Shown here: positions 50,606-57,833 of the stretch, one piece after another
How positions within the stretch are numbered: the stretch's first letter is position 1
Layout of the letters: each line of letters begins with the position of its first letter
DNA from: a virus
IMG/VR virus record: IMGVR_UViG_3300050138_000202
Span: 1 to 63,807 of that record
Direction: 5' to 3' (one strand)
DNA length: 63,807 nucleotides
Notes under the pieces: generated by a model
Databases searched by the model: none
The model's input: the letters and a program-made list of their open reading frames with translations, nothing else
What the model was told of the DNA's origin: nothing
Position numbers and translations under genes: made by a program

Positions 50606-50708
50606 CGTGCCTCCTGACATATGGCTATTGCGATAAACATGCCACAGCTAACTTGAGGGAATAATTGGGTTATCACAATAGAACGGCGTCGAACTTTTAG
50701 ACTAAAAG

Positions 50709-50748
50709 AATAGTCCAAATCAGCATTATTCACTGATTCTGGACTATT
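50709..50748. promoter_or_regulatory. Long inverted repeat in a non-coding gap
   Basis: AATAGTCCA-AATCAG pairs with CTGATT-C-TGGACTATT: 15 bp with one bulge and a 9-nt loop. The gap 50606-50944 otherwise holds no convincing gene. On the minus strand CTTTTAG follows, so it may end transcription from the lipoprotein side or serve as a leader hairpin for the receiver operon. Confidence 0.55.
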
Positions 50749-50850
50749 AGAGTAGTGTGGCGAACTTTTGGGCGGTGTCATCGGCTTATACACCCTATGA
50801 TCTTGCCAAGCCTAGATTTGAGGAATTGGTATTTGTGGTAGCAGAAGGTA

Positions 50851-50880
50851 GAACAGAAAACTGGGCCGACAAGAGGCCCA
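50851..50880 (-). terminator. Intrinsic terminator after the PA14 lipoprotein gene
   Basis: Stem TGGGCC/GGCCCA (6 bp, 7-nt loop) followed on the minus strand by GTTTTCTGTTC. It lies 64 bases past the lipoprotein stop codon. Confidence 0.6.
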
Positions 50881-50944
50881 GCGTAAACAGCTATTGAACA
50901 ATGGTAGCATCGTCTGGAATGAGGCACCTGGAGCGGCTTGTCCA

Positions 50945-51652
50945 TTAGTGATACAGATTAGCCGCAGGCAACGCTGCGCCGTCCATTTTGATAACGAGAG
51001 CAAACTGTCCCGCTCCACTTTGAGCATACAGAACGCTGAGAGTGTGGACGCCTGTGCGTAGGTTTTTAGTGCCTACAGCGGTCGTTATGCCGTGATTGCC
51101 ATCGTTGTTGGTCACTTGGGCACCATCGACCGTCAAGATCGCGCCATCGTCGCTTGCCACGCTAAAACCGTGGTAGCCATCCTCAGTCACCACCAATTGG
51201 CCTGAGCAGCTAATTCGGTAGTTATTACTGGTGAATAGGCTTTGAATCTGTGGATCGATAATGTTGTTAGGGCCTGAGTTGCTATTAGGTTGATTGAATC
51301 CGTTCACTCCCAAGAATGCAAACGATGTGCCAGTTAATACGATGCCGCATGCTGCGCTCAATGGATTGGCAGTGCAAGTCGCAGCTACATAGTTCGGGCT
51401 CGAAGTGGATAGGAATCCTCCAGAGCTAATCGCCTGCACTGAGCATGCCATTCCAGAGGACAATTCTGTTTGACCAAGGGTTTCGCGGTATGCGTTTTCT
51501 GAATCAACCAGTTGCTGCACTGTGGTTTCGGGAGTCACGGGAGCGGCAGGACCTTGCGGACCTTGCGGGCCAGTAGCACCTGTGTCGCCAATAGGCGCTG
51601 CGCAAGCGGTTAGCATACCGATGACCAGGATGGTCCATAATACATTCTTCAT
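50945..51652 (-). CDS. Lipoprotein with collagen-like stretch and PA14-like domain
   Basis: 235 residues, RBS CTAGGAGGATAA. Signal sequence ending MLTAC (lipobox), short collagen-like run GDTGATGPQGPQGP near 22-35, a Cys-containing spacer, then from about 115 a PA14-like carbohydrate-binding fold (FTSNNYRISCSGQLVVTEDG, GFSVASDDGAILTVDG, RTGVHTLSVLYAQ). It should be displayed on the host cell surface, perhaps masking the receptor. Such collagen-like lipoproteins are typical of some Gram-negative hosts, so it may have been acquired from the host. Confidence 0.7.
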   Translation of the reverse strand: MKNVLWTILVIGMLTACAAPIGDTGATGPQGPQGPAAPVTPETTVQQLVDSENAYRETLGQTELSSGMACSVQAISSGGFLSTSSPNYVAATCTANPLSAACGIVLTGTSFAFLGVNGFNQPNSNSGPNNIIDPQIQSLFTSNNYRISCSGQLVVTEDGYHGFSVASDDGAILTVDGAQVTNNDGNHGITTAVGTKNLRTGVHTLSVLYAQSGAGQFALVIKMDGAALPAANLYH

Positions 51653-51858
51653 TTTATCCTCCTAGGATAATAGTTAATCGACCTGATGAGATATTGCACT
51701 GTTCCAAAACCTTTATCAATAAAAATCGGCAGCTTTCTCGAATGTATACGCTTATTGTTTTGATACAAGCTTGCTCTTAAGTACGAGCCAAAGTCTTGCC
51801 ACACCACTCCGTATTCGAGCCCATCGACCGAGTACGGTTGTGCTATTGGATTGAGCAT
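51649..51858 (-). CDS. Hypothetical protein
   Basis: 69 residues with a strong ribosome binding site (GTGGAGGTAAATTATT before ATG 51858) inside the end of the upstream gene. Contains VVWQDFGSYLRASLYQNN and a basic end. ATGA overlap with the lipoprotein gene. Unknown. Confidence 0.5.
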   Translation of the reverse strand: MLNPIAQPYSVDGLEYGVVWQDFGSYLRASLYQNNKRIHSRKLPIFIDKGFGTVQYLIRSINYYPRRIK

Positions 51859-52279
51859 AATAATTTACCTCCACTTTATCAAATGCTTGAACCATCGCTT
51901 GCGTTGGCGTCATTGCCTTTGCGGTCTCAACTACTGGGCAAACGATGGTTGTATCGAGTTTGGGGTTTTCCTTATATTCCTGCATGATTGTTTTTGGCAT
52001 TTTTGCAGCCTTCTTTGCAGCAATGCATAGTGGGCATAGCTCAGCAGACTTCTTGCGATTCTTAAGCTTGCGCTCGAAGTTTCGATCACCATCGGGCCAT
52101 GTGCGCGCGACCTGAAATCCAATTCCAGCTTTTGTCACAGCGGCCATTAGCCTAGAGCCGGTTCCTTTCTTATGATGATTCAGTCTTTTAGGAAGACCTT
52201 CCATATTTTGGACAAACCCAATATAATGTTTGGCATGTCGGAATTTTTTATCAAAACAAAGCAAATACACTGGCATAAA
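51752..52279 (-). CDS. GIY-YIG-superfamily nuclease-like protein
   Basis: 175 residues from ATG 52279. PVYLLCFDKKFRHAKHYIGFV is a GIY-YIG-type strand pair, followed by LPKRLNHHKKGTGSRL (the Arg-containing helix) and a CPLC zinc pair. It lacks homing-type DNA-binding repeats and resembles small URI-type proteins of phages. Its last 107 nt overlap the next gene. Confidence 0.6.
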   Translation of the reverse strand, partial: FMPVYLLCFDKKFRHAKHYIGFVQNMEGLPKRLNHHKKGTGSRLMAAVTKAGIGFQVARTWPDGDRNFERKLKNRKKSAELCPLCIAAKKAAKMPKTIMQEYKENPKLDTTIVCPVVETAKAMTPTQAMVQAFDKVEVNYYAQSNSTTVLGRWARIRSGVARLWLVLKSKLVSKQ

Positions 52280-52307
52280 TCCACCCTTCGTGGTAATCTT
52301 ACCTACT

Positions 52308-52898
52308 ATGATTCTATATAAAGTAACCAACAAAGTCAATGGTAAATCTTACATAGGGCAATCCACGCGTTCTATTGAGACGCGTTGGAAGCAGCATTGC
52401 AGAAAAACCAAATCCAGATATAAATGCACTCTTTTGTATTACGCTATTCAAAAATACGGTCCTGAAGCTTTTGAAATAAAATTGCTTGCCAGATGCAATT
52501 CTCTCAATGAGATGAATCACAGAGAAGAATATTATATAAAGCTTTTTAATACACTGTCCAAAAATGGATACAATTTGACGACTGGCGGCGAAAGTAGAAC
52601 GCCTTCCGCAGAAAGTAGGAGAAAAATGTCTAAGGCCGGTAGAGGAAGGAAGAAATCTGAAAAGCATAGAGCGAGTATATCTAAGGCCCTCAGTGGAAAG
52701 TCGAAGTCTGTTTCTCATAGATTAAACATCTCCAATTCTAGAAAAGACAAGAAGGCTATAATTTGCAATCAAACCGGCGTAATCTATGCTTCCATTGTGG
52801 AGGCAGCCAAAATTCTGAAACTCAATCGAGGTCATTTAAGCAATATGCTTTGCGGTAGAAACAAAACCTGCAGAGGCTTAACCTTTAGTTACGTTTAG
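52308..52898 (+). CDS. GIY-YIG homing endonuclease
   Basis: 196 residues from ATG 52308; a longer frame would run into the divergent gene. ILYKVTNKVNGKSYIGQST, SIETRWKQHC, YYAIQKYGPEAFE, and NGYNLTTGGE are the GIY-YIG core; C-terminal KMSKAGRGRKKSEKHRASI and AAKILKLNRGHLSNML repeats bind DNA. It interrupts the minus-strand operon on the opposite strand, an unmistakable recent insertion. Confidence 0.9.
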   Translation: MILYKVTNKVNGKSYIGQSTRSIETRWKQHCRKTKSRYKCTLLYYAIQKYGPEAFEIKLLARCNSLNEMNHREEYYIKLFNTLSKNGYNLTTGGESRTPSAESRRKMSKAGRGRKKSEKHRASISKALSGKSKSVSHRLNISNSRKDKKAIICNQTGVIYASIVEAAKILKLNRGHLSNMLCGRNKTCRGLTFSYV

Positions 52899-53170
52899 TC
52901 CTCTTCTTCGATTTCTAATTCATCTTCATCTTCATCGGGAGCGTTATCAAAATCCCATTTTTCTTCAAAGACAATTTCCTCTACGCGCTCGTCGAACTCG
53001 GATTGTTGGTCGTCGCTCAGTTCCTCTTCGTGATTAGTTTCCCAGCTACCAACCAAGGGTGGAGTTTCGCCATTGAAATCCTCTTCAACAAACTCTGTGA
53101 CCTTCAATACGGCTTCGATCACCGTACCATCGTCGAGTGTTATCTCAATATCTTTTTTACAACGCTTCAC
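52895..53170 (-). CDS. Small acidic protein
   Basis: 91 residues from GTG 53170 behind AAGGAGTTAAC. Beta hairpin (IEITLDDGTVIEAVLKVTEF) then a very acidic tail. Could be a DNA mimic or regulator, but that is only a composition argument. Confidence 0.5.
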   Translation of the reverse strand: MKRCKKDIEITLDDGTVIEAVLKVTEFVEEDFNGETPPLVGSWETNHEEELSDDQQSEFDERVEEIVFEEKWDFDNAPDEDEDELEIEEED

Positions 53171-53179
53171 GTTAACTCC

Positions 53180-53338
53180 TTATGCCCAATAGCAGCAAGC
53201 TTGCGCTATTAGGCCCAGCATCGAAAGACCTAACAAAATGCGCTTAGTATTTGTGTCGCGCATCAAAGGGATTATTACAAAGCAATTCAATGCGCTCACG
53301 AATGCAAGCGCATCACCAAGTAAAACTTTATCCACCAT
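53180..53338 (-). CDS. Small two-span membrane protein
   Basis: 52 residues from ATG 53338, overlapping the end of the PhaR-like gene. Two hydrophobic stretches (ALAFVSALNCFVIIPL, ILLGLSMLGLIAQACCYW). Unknown. Confidence 0.5.
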   Translation of the reverse strand: MVDKVLLGDALAFVSALNCFVIIPLMRDTNTKRILLGLSMLGLIAQACCYWA

Positions 53339-53648
53339 GGCCAGCTTGCGGACCTTGAAGCATTGCCGCCACATACTTGGCTAATCCACCGGCTTTAATA
53401 ATGCCACGCAACGTCTCTGTCTGGCTAGACAGATCGGTCTCTGTCTCAACCATTGCTTGCATGAATGTTTGGCCCGTGATATCGCTCTTGTCGCGATTGT
53501 CGATTACGCGCACATCGCGTCCAGCAGTCACGAAGCCAACCAAGTCACGAAGAGTCACGTAGCATGACTCTTCGGTGTCGTACAGCTTGCGATTCTGGTA
53601 GCGCTTCACGATCTTCGTTCCATTAGCACTAACTTGAGTCGTGTCCAT
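53328..53648 (-). CDS. PhaR-type DNA-binding-domain protein
   Basis: 106 residues from ATG 53648 behind CTTGGAGGATAA. KRYQNRKLYDTEESCYVTLRD, FVTAGRDVRVID and DITGQTFMQAMVE match the N-terminal DNA-binding domain of PHA/PHB accumulation regulators (PhaR). No PHA-binding C-terminus is present. It could repress phage promoters or interfere with host polymer storage control. Confidence 0.7.
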   Translation of the reverse strand: MDTTQVSANGTKIVKRYQNRKLYDTEESCYVTLRDLVGFVTAGRDVRVIDNRDKSDITGQTFMQAMVETETDLSSQTETLRGIIKAGGLAKYVAAMLQGPQAGHGG

Positions 53649-53669
53649 TTTATCCTCCAAGGATAAGGT

Positions 53670-54434
53670 TTATTTCGAGCGTCGAGCAGTTTTCTTCTTT
53701 GCAATGAATGCACCATTCGGTCCACGTTTTGCGTGGTTGTTTTTATAGCGCAGAGTGCGCTGTCTTTTTTGTGCAGGTGTTAGCTTATGGGTGTCGAGGA
53801 AGAGTTTCAACGCAGCGCCTTTGATAGGAGCGCCAGTAGGTGCAGGCGTCATACCTTCGTCTTCGTCGTCCACAAACTTCTCGATCTTGGTGCCCTTTGC
53901 AGTGACCACAGTCTCTTGCAATGCGGCCTGTGCCTCTGACAGAACTTCAAATCGGCATACGCGCAGTTTGTTGCCAGCATATGCGTCTGGCACTGCGACC
54001 ACGTCCTTCGGATTCACTTTTACGATAACCATCTTAGGTCCGAAGCCCTTAGCCATCTCGTACCCACCAACGTGCAGGCCATGTGAGCAGCTTTTCGTGT
54101 GGTCGTCGTCAACCAATGAACGATCCATTTCACAAACTTGGCCAGGGCGATTGTCAAACTTTCCGCTGTGTGAATCTTTGAAGTCTTCACGCACACCACG
54201 ATAACCAATGAAGTGCCCGTCTTCGGTGATAGCCGCCTTTTGTGTCTCCAAGAATTTGAAGAGGAACTGGCGCGTGTGGAATGAGGGATTGGCCTGCAAA
54301 TTTGCCCAGAAGTTGAGCAATGATTTGAAGGGAATGTTTTGATTCTTGTATTCGATGATCCTCGAATTCAATTCTGGAGGCATTGCTTGGCCCTTGAGAG
54401 TCACAAACTGAATTCCTTTTACGTCGAAGTGCAT
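53670..54434 (-). CDS. rIIB-like protein
   Basis: 254 residues from ATG 54434 behind AAGGGGAATGAG. FWANLQANPSFHTRQFLFKFLE, ITEDGHFIGYRGVREDF, DSHSGKFDNRPGQVCEM and CSHGLHVGGYE follow T4 rIIB closely; the C-terminus is basic. T4 rIIB acts with rIIA at the membrane against lambda Rex exclusion. No rIIA homologue is recognisable in the window. Confidence 0.75.
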   Translation of the reverse strand: MHFDVKGIQFVTLKGQAMPPELNSRIIEYKNQNIPFKSLLNFWANLQANPSFHTRQFLFKFLETQKAAITEDGHFIGYRGVREDFKDSHSGKFDNRPGQVCEMDRSLVDDDHTKSCSHGLHVGGYEMAKGFGPKMVIVKVNPKDVVAVPDAYAGNKLRVCRFEVLSEAQAALQETVVTAKGTKIEKFVDDEDEGMTPAPTGAPIKGAALKLFLDTHKLTPAQKRQRTLRYKNNHAKRGPNGAFIAKKKTARRSK

Positions 54435-54524
54435 CTCATTCCCCTTCTGCGCACTCAGCGCCTCACATACACAGATTAGCACAGTATCAACGCATTGCAA
54501 AATTAATTTACGCATTGTATCAAT

Positions 54525-54818
54525 TTACTTCGCTGCTTCGTATATGCCAATGATTTTGAGTTGGCCAACCCATTCGTTCGTATATGAGCCAATCAGTTTC
54601 TCGCGCACATCTAGCTCAGCCTTGTCAAGCCAAAACTGACTGTATTGCCAAGTAACTGGCTCAGCCATGCCTGGCACCAATGGAATAGCGCCCATGATTT
54701 GCACAAACGAATCAGGACCTACCTCGTACACTTTAACCATGCTGCCAGCATCTTGGTTTATTTTGAGGCGTCCCATAATGTCACGCACCGTGATTAGCAG
54801 TGTATTGATATCGCTCAT
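54525..54818 (-). CDS. Hypothetical protein
   Basis: 97 residues, RBS GAGGCATC, ATGA overlap with the upstream gene. Alpha/beta (SFVQIMGAIPLVPGMAEPVT, FWLDKAELDVREKLIG). No family recognised. Confidence 0.5.
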   Translation of the reverse strand: MSDINTLLITVRDIMGRLKINQDAGSMVKVYEVGPDSFVQIMGAIPLVPGMAEPVTWQYSQFWLDKAELDVREKLIGSYTNEWVGQLKIIGIYEAAK

Positions 54819-55345
54819 GATGCCTCATCTTTCTCTTTATCGAACGGACGCACAGCAGGACAGCATTTGCAATGAAATTCTGTGGTGCGAAACAAATCGA
54901 CACGTTTCCAATCGTGCGCGATACACAGAGAGCCGTGCGCATTCCGTCCAGTGTCGATTGCCAAGCTAAGCTTATCGCGATCAACTCCAGAGAACATCGC
55001 ACCGCTCTGCTCATGCAATAAATTTACCTGATTGCCGTCTCCATTGAATGATACAATTTTATAAACGTGTGTATTGTTGCCGGTGCTCTTAACAATGTCG
55101 CCAGCCTTAAGAGTATTGGCGCGAGTACCAACGGGAAAGAAGTTTTTATGCCAAGACGTGGGCGGTAGTGCGGTGCCTGGTGTGCGTACCATGATGAGAC
55201 CAGTCGTGGAGTTATTGTCCTGTGGATAGACACATAGCTCGCCTAAATTGCTCTCAATTAAAGTGTATGGATGATTCAAAATGAAACCAATGCTTGCAGC
55301 GGTTGCGTCCTGGACAGCGTAAATTAAAATGTCCCCAGCCTTCAT
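54815..55345 (-). CDS. Hypothetical beta-rich protein
   Basis: 176 residues from ATG 55345 behind GAGGAGGCTTAA. Starts KAGDILIYAVQD, an SH3-like or KOW-like beta opening repeated later (LKAGDIVKSTGNNTHVYKIV), with FHCKCCPAV near the end as a possible metal site. Unknown. Confidence 0.5.
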   Translation of the reverse strand: MKAGDILIYAVQDATAASIGFILNHPYTLIESNLGELCVYPQDNNSTTGLIMVRTPGTALPPTSWHKNFFPVGTRANTLKAGDIVKSTGNNTHVYKIVSFNGDGNQVNLLHEQSGAMFSGVDRDKLSLAIDTGRNAHGSLCIAHDWKRVDLFRTTEFHCKCCPAVRPFDKEKDEAS

Positions 55346-55346
55346 T

Positions 55347-55598
55347 TTAAGCCTCCTCGTCGTATATCTTTGAGTCACCTGGCTCATAGTTTCCGCGCGC
55401 ATGTCTCAAGTCTGCAATACTCTTGCCACCCTGAATGCAATGCAAATAGGTGCCAGTTTTAGTTCTGTAGTGCGTCACATCAGTTGGTTCAAATTGAGCC
55501 ACTGGGGGTACCTGAAGGTATGCGTACACGAGTGTCGATACCGTACCAATTAGAGAAAATAACATCACGCACAAAATCACTTGATTATCGTAGTCCAC
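55347..55598 (-). CDS. Single-span membrane protein
   Basis: 83 residues from GTG 55598 behind GGGAGAACAC; an upstream ATG at 55658 is possible. Membrane segment VILCVMLFSLIGTVSTLVYAYL then a periplasmic tail. Its start overlaps the end of the small lipoprotein gene, an arrangement seen for spanin pairs, though the order is reversed here. Confidence 0.45.
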   Translation of the reverse strand: MDYDNQVILCVMLFSLIGTVSTLVYAYLQVPPVAQFEPTDVTHYRTKTGTYLHCIQGGKSIADLRHARGNYEPGDSKIYDEEA

Positions 55599-55755
55599 CG
55601 TGTTCTCCCGTGTGAAAAATTGCGCTGCAATATCCTGGTGACGCTCCGTAATGTGCATAACAATCAGGATCTTGCGTATCCTCACTGTTGTAAGGATCAT
55701 TACTAATACTAGCACACCCAGTCAAAAATACAACGCATAAGATCAATAATCTCAT
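55585..55755 (-). CDS. Small lipoprotein (56 aa)
   Basis: 56 residues from ATG 55755, which overlaps the stop of the zinc-ribbon gene (TAATG). RLLILCVVFLTGCAS is a signal sequence with lipobox LTGC; the mature 43 residues are acidic, with three Cys. It could be a superinfection-exclusion lipoprotein or an o-spanin-like protein. Confidence 0.55.
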   Translation of the reverse strand: MRLLILCVVFLTGCASISNDPYNSEDTQDPDCYAHYGASPGYCSAIFHTGEHGGLR

Positions 55756-56063
55756 TACGATACCTTCTTTAATTTGGTTTTACCTGTCCCATATACGAAC
55801 GTATTGTTTATGGACTCTTTGCCCATTGGCACTTCGACAAAATAGGTTAAGCCATTCTCAAATTGAACCAATGCATCTTTGCCCTTGACCACAGCCATCT
55901 CACTCTCGAATTCGATTGTGAGAACGTATCTGTGCGTCTTGACTTTCTCGTCCCACTGGTGGGAGCAATCATGGCACGTTACTTGCAATAGGCCATTTTG
56001 AGACGGGCCTTCGTTTGCAACATTCGTGCTACCGCATTCTGGGCACTTATCCTTTTTCGCCAC
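55755..56063 (-). CDS. Zinc-ribbon protein
   Basis: 102 residues from GTG 56063. KCPECGSTNVANEG and VTCHDCSHQW form a TFIIS-type zinc ribbon; the rest is a beta domain (RYVLTIEFESEMAVVKG). Probably binds nucleic acid or a polymerase. Overlaps both neighbours. Confidence 0.6.
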   Translation of the reverse strand: MAKKDKCPECGSTNVANEGPSQNGLLQVTCHDCSHQWDEKVKTHRYVLTIEFESEMAVVKGKDALVQFENGLTYFVEVPMGKESINNTFVYGTGKTKLKKVS

Positions 56064-56256
56064 GGCATTGCTCCAGTTCTTGCATGTTGGCCAGCATCTC
56101 ATTCGCCTCATCCATATCAGACTGTTCGTTATTGATCCAACGATTCAGTTTCTCAATATCCAAGCGCAACTCTTCGATTTGCATGGACCACCCATCAATG
56201 CGCTTGGCACACTTCTTGATTTTGTTCTGCACTAAGTCGTATGCCGCGTCACTCAT
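56047..56256 (-). CDS. Small coiled-coil protein
   Basis: 69 residues, one long charged helix (MQIEELRLDIEKLNRWINN). ATGA overlap with the upstream gene. Unknown. Confidence 0.5.
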   Translation of the reverse strand: MSDAAYDLVQNKIKKCAKRIDGWSMQIEELRLDIEKLNRWINNEQSDMDEANEMLANMQELEQCRGEKG

Positions 56257-56408
56257 TTGGGCACCGCAATGATTTTCTTAATATGATCCGACACATGCTC
56301 ATACTTGGTCCATGCTGACGTTAGCGCCTCAGCGCGCGAATTCACATGCACTTCGTATGCCACTGGCTGAGCATCGTAATAAATCACTACAACCACAAAT
56401 GTTTTCAC
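56253..56408 (-). CDS. Small protein (51 aa)
   Basis: 51 residues from GTG 56408, ending in the ATGA start of the next gene. KTFVVVVIYYDAQPVAYEVHV is a beta hairpin, followed by a helix (EALTSAWTKYEHVSDHIKK). Coupling on both sides supports it as real. Confidence 0.55.
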   Translation of the reverse strand: MKTFVVVVIYYDAQPVAYEVHVNSRAEALTSAWTKYEHVSDHIKKIIAVPK

Positions 56409-56411
56409 AAC

Positions 56412-56552
56412 TCACCACCAACCAAAGATGCGGCCAAAGATGGGCAAATAGATTAATGAACTGACCACCAGCGCAAATCGGTCTTTGCCTTCGTCTGCTG
56501 CGGCCACGAGTATCACATTGAGAACTGACAGGATAACGCAATAGGTAATCAT
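56412..56552 (-). CDS. Small membrane protein (46 aa)
   Basis: 46 residues from ATG 56552, overlapping the stop of the zinc-finger gene upstream. Two hydrophobic stretches (CVILSVLNVILVAAA, ALVVSSLIYLPIFG). Fills an otherwise empty gap in the operon. Confidence 0.5.
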   Translation of the reverse strand: MITYCVILSVLNVILVAAADEGKDRFALVVSSLIYLPIFGRIFGWW

Positions 56553-57169
56553 TAGCTTGCTCCCCAGCCAGCAACAAGTGTGCCAACTTTTCCGTGTTTC
56601 TTCAAACCCTTTTCACGCTCTGATTTAACTTGAGCATCACGCGCCTTTTCCGCCAATTTGATTTTCGCATTTAGTTTCGCAATCTTGCGCTGCAAACCCA
56701 GTGGGCGGAAATCACCCTCGCCGCATACTGGGCATTTGGTGCTACCTTGGCGCAAATTCTGCGTAGCGACCTTAGAGTGACAGCCTTCGCACGTTGCAAA
56801 CTTCGGCAACTTAACAGGAGCGCGGACCAAGGTTAGCATTTGCGTATTCAGCGCCGTAAGTTTGGCCGATAACTTTTCAACCTTGGCACTGTATTTGAAT
56901 GCGGTTTTATCCAAGAATTTGTAGCGCACAGCTACCACGAAGTCCCATTTCTGGGCAGTCTTCATGCAATATTCATGCGCAGCGTTGTAATCATCGAACA
57001 TCAAATTGGTATGATCTTTGACATCATGAACAGTTTGAAAATCGCCTGAATAGCCTTCTTGGTGCCCGTTATAGTCGCGATTTTCTTTGCGTAAATCGTT
57101 AAACTTCTCTTTGATTGCATGGAACGAAGGTGCTCCAGCCATCTCGAATTCGATATTGTGCGCGCCCAT
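56552..57169 (-). CDS. Zinc-ribbon and coiled-coil protein
   Basis: 205 residues, RBS AAAGGGGTAA. N-terminal alpha/beta region (NLMFDDYNAAHEYCMKTAQK), a coiled coil, a treble-clef or ribbon CEGCHSKV..KCPVCGEGDF, and a second basic coil. Probably nucleic-acid-binding. No family recognised. Confidence 0.55.
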   Translation of the reverse strand: MGAHNIEFEMAGAPSFHAIKEKFNDLRKENRDYNGHQEGYSGDFQTVHDVKDHTNLMFDDYNAAHEYCMKTAQKWDFVVAVRYKFLDKTAFKYSAKVEKLSAKLTALNTQMLTLVRAPVKLPKFATCEGCHSKVATQNLRQGSTKCPVCGEGDFRPLGLQRKIAKLNAKIKLAEKARDAQVKSEREKGLKKHGKVGTLVAGWGAS

Positions 57170-57189
57170 AAATTACCCCTTTGTTTCGT

Positions 57190-57540
57190 TTAGTTGCTTA
57201 AAACCAATGTTCCGTTACTAATTGTGTAATTGTCCGTAACTGGTCCCAGATGTCCAGTACATGAATTGTACGTGCTGGTAAAAGTAACGGTTCCACTATT
57301 AGCGCCAGGATTGTGGTCTACCCACGTTCCCGCCTCAACGCAAGTCGTCGGCGATGTTTGACTAAGGGTGAATGTTCCTGAGCCATCAATCTGAGCAACA
57401 GCACCAACGAAGTCCCAAGTATTGATAAGCAGCGATTTGGGAGCAGGACTTGAATCATTAGAGCCGCCGCTAGAGCCACAGGCGGTCAATCCAAAACCAA
57501 TCAAAGACAAAATCATTAGACGTTTCGTATTATTTAGCAT
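57190..57540 (-). CDS. Lipoprotein, lipocalin-like
   Basis: 116 residues, RBS AAGGGGA. Signal sequence LMILSLIGFGLTAC (lipobox LTAC), Ser/Gly linker, then a small beta-barrel-like domain (NTWDFVGAVAQIDGSGTFTLS, GTVTFTSTYNSCTG). Its leader contains a pseudoknot-like fold and a sigma54-like site. Possibly a superinfection-exclusion protein. Confidence 0.6.
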   Translation of the reverse strand: MLNNTKRLMILSLIGFGLTACGSSGGSNDSSPAPKSLLINTWDFVGAVAQIDGSGTFTLSQTSPTTCVEAGTWVDHNPGANSGTVTFTSTYNSCTGHLGPVTDNYTISNGTLVLSN

Positions 57541-57552
57541 ATAATCCCCTTA

Positions 57553-57602
57553 TTCCCCGCGTTTAGAAAGGGCGCAGTCCAGCGGGGGAACCAGACTGCG
57601 CC
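57553..57602 (-). promoter_or_regulatory. Predicted H-type pseudoknot in the lipoprotein leader
   Basis: On the minus strand a 9-bp hairpin GGCGCAGTC/GACTGCGCC (57602-57594 with 57579-57571) encloses a loop containing TTCCCCCGC. This loop can pair with GCGGGGAA at 57560-57553, ten bases beyond the stem. The downstream strand lies next to the ribosome binding site AAGGGGA. This is the layout of small riboswitches or translational control pseudoknots; ligand unknown. Confidence 0.5.
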
Positions 57603-57661
57603 ACAAATTGTCTGTTCTGTTGTTGATTCGCTTGCAGCGACCGACAGACACAAATAGGTAA

Positions 57662-57677
57662 TGCACGCGATGTGCCA
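57662..57677 (-). promoter_or_regulatory. Sigma54-like -24/-12 element upstream of the lipoprotein gene
   Basis: On the minus strand TGGCACATCGCGTGCA, with GG-N10-GC spacing. The start would be near 57651, giving a leader of about 110 nt that includes the predicted pseudoknot. It is the leftmost clear member of the family dense from 58.86 kb on. Confidence 0.45.
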
Positions 57678-57710
57678 ATCATAACTAATTGAATTCATTG
57701 TGGTATCGTA

Positions 57711-57728
57711 ATGAGAAGCTGTCGAACT
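57711..57728. repeat. 18-bp direct repeat, first copy
   Basis: ATGAGAAGCTGTCGAACT, in the gap between the lipoprotein gene (minus) and the endonuclease VII-like gene (plus). Identical to 62982-62999, 5.3 kb away. Confidence 0.55.
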
Positions 57729-57797
57729 TATGAGCATTTTTATTGCGATAAACCAAATTTACAGCTATCACAATAACTTACCTATCTGAATAACTTG

Positions 57798-57827
57798 TTG
57801 ACATTTTTCATATGTTCGACGTATGAT
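57798..57827 (+). promoter_or_regulatory. Sigma70-type promoter for the endonuclease VII-like gene
   Basis: Perfect TTGACA and TATGAT (one mismatch) 18 bp apart. The predicted start falls at or next to the ATG at 57834, so the message may be leaderless; no ribosome binding site is seen. Confidence 0.6.
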
Positions 57828-57833
57828 AGTGAG

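Noticed and set aside
50602-50793. 63-residue minus-strand frame upstream of the receiver gene
   Set aside because: It spans the long inverted repeat and the ribosome binding site of the receiver gene and resembles nothing.
57534-57737. 67-residue minus-strand frame before the lipoprotein gene
   Set aside because: It covers the pseudoknot leader and has no start signals; the structured RNA is the likelier content.
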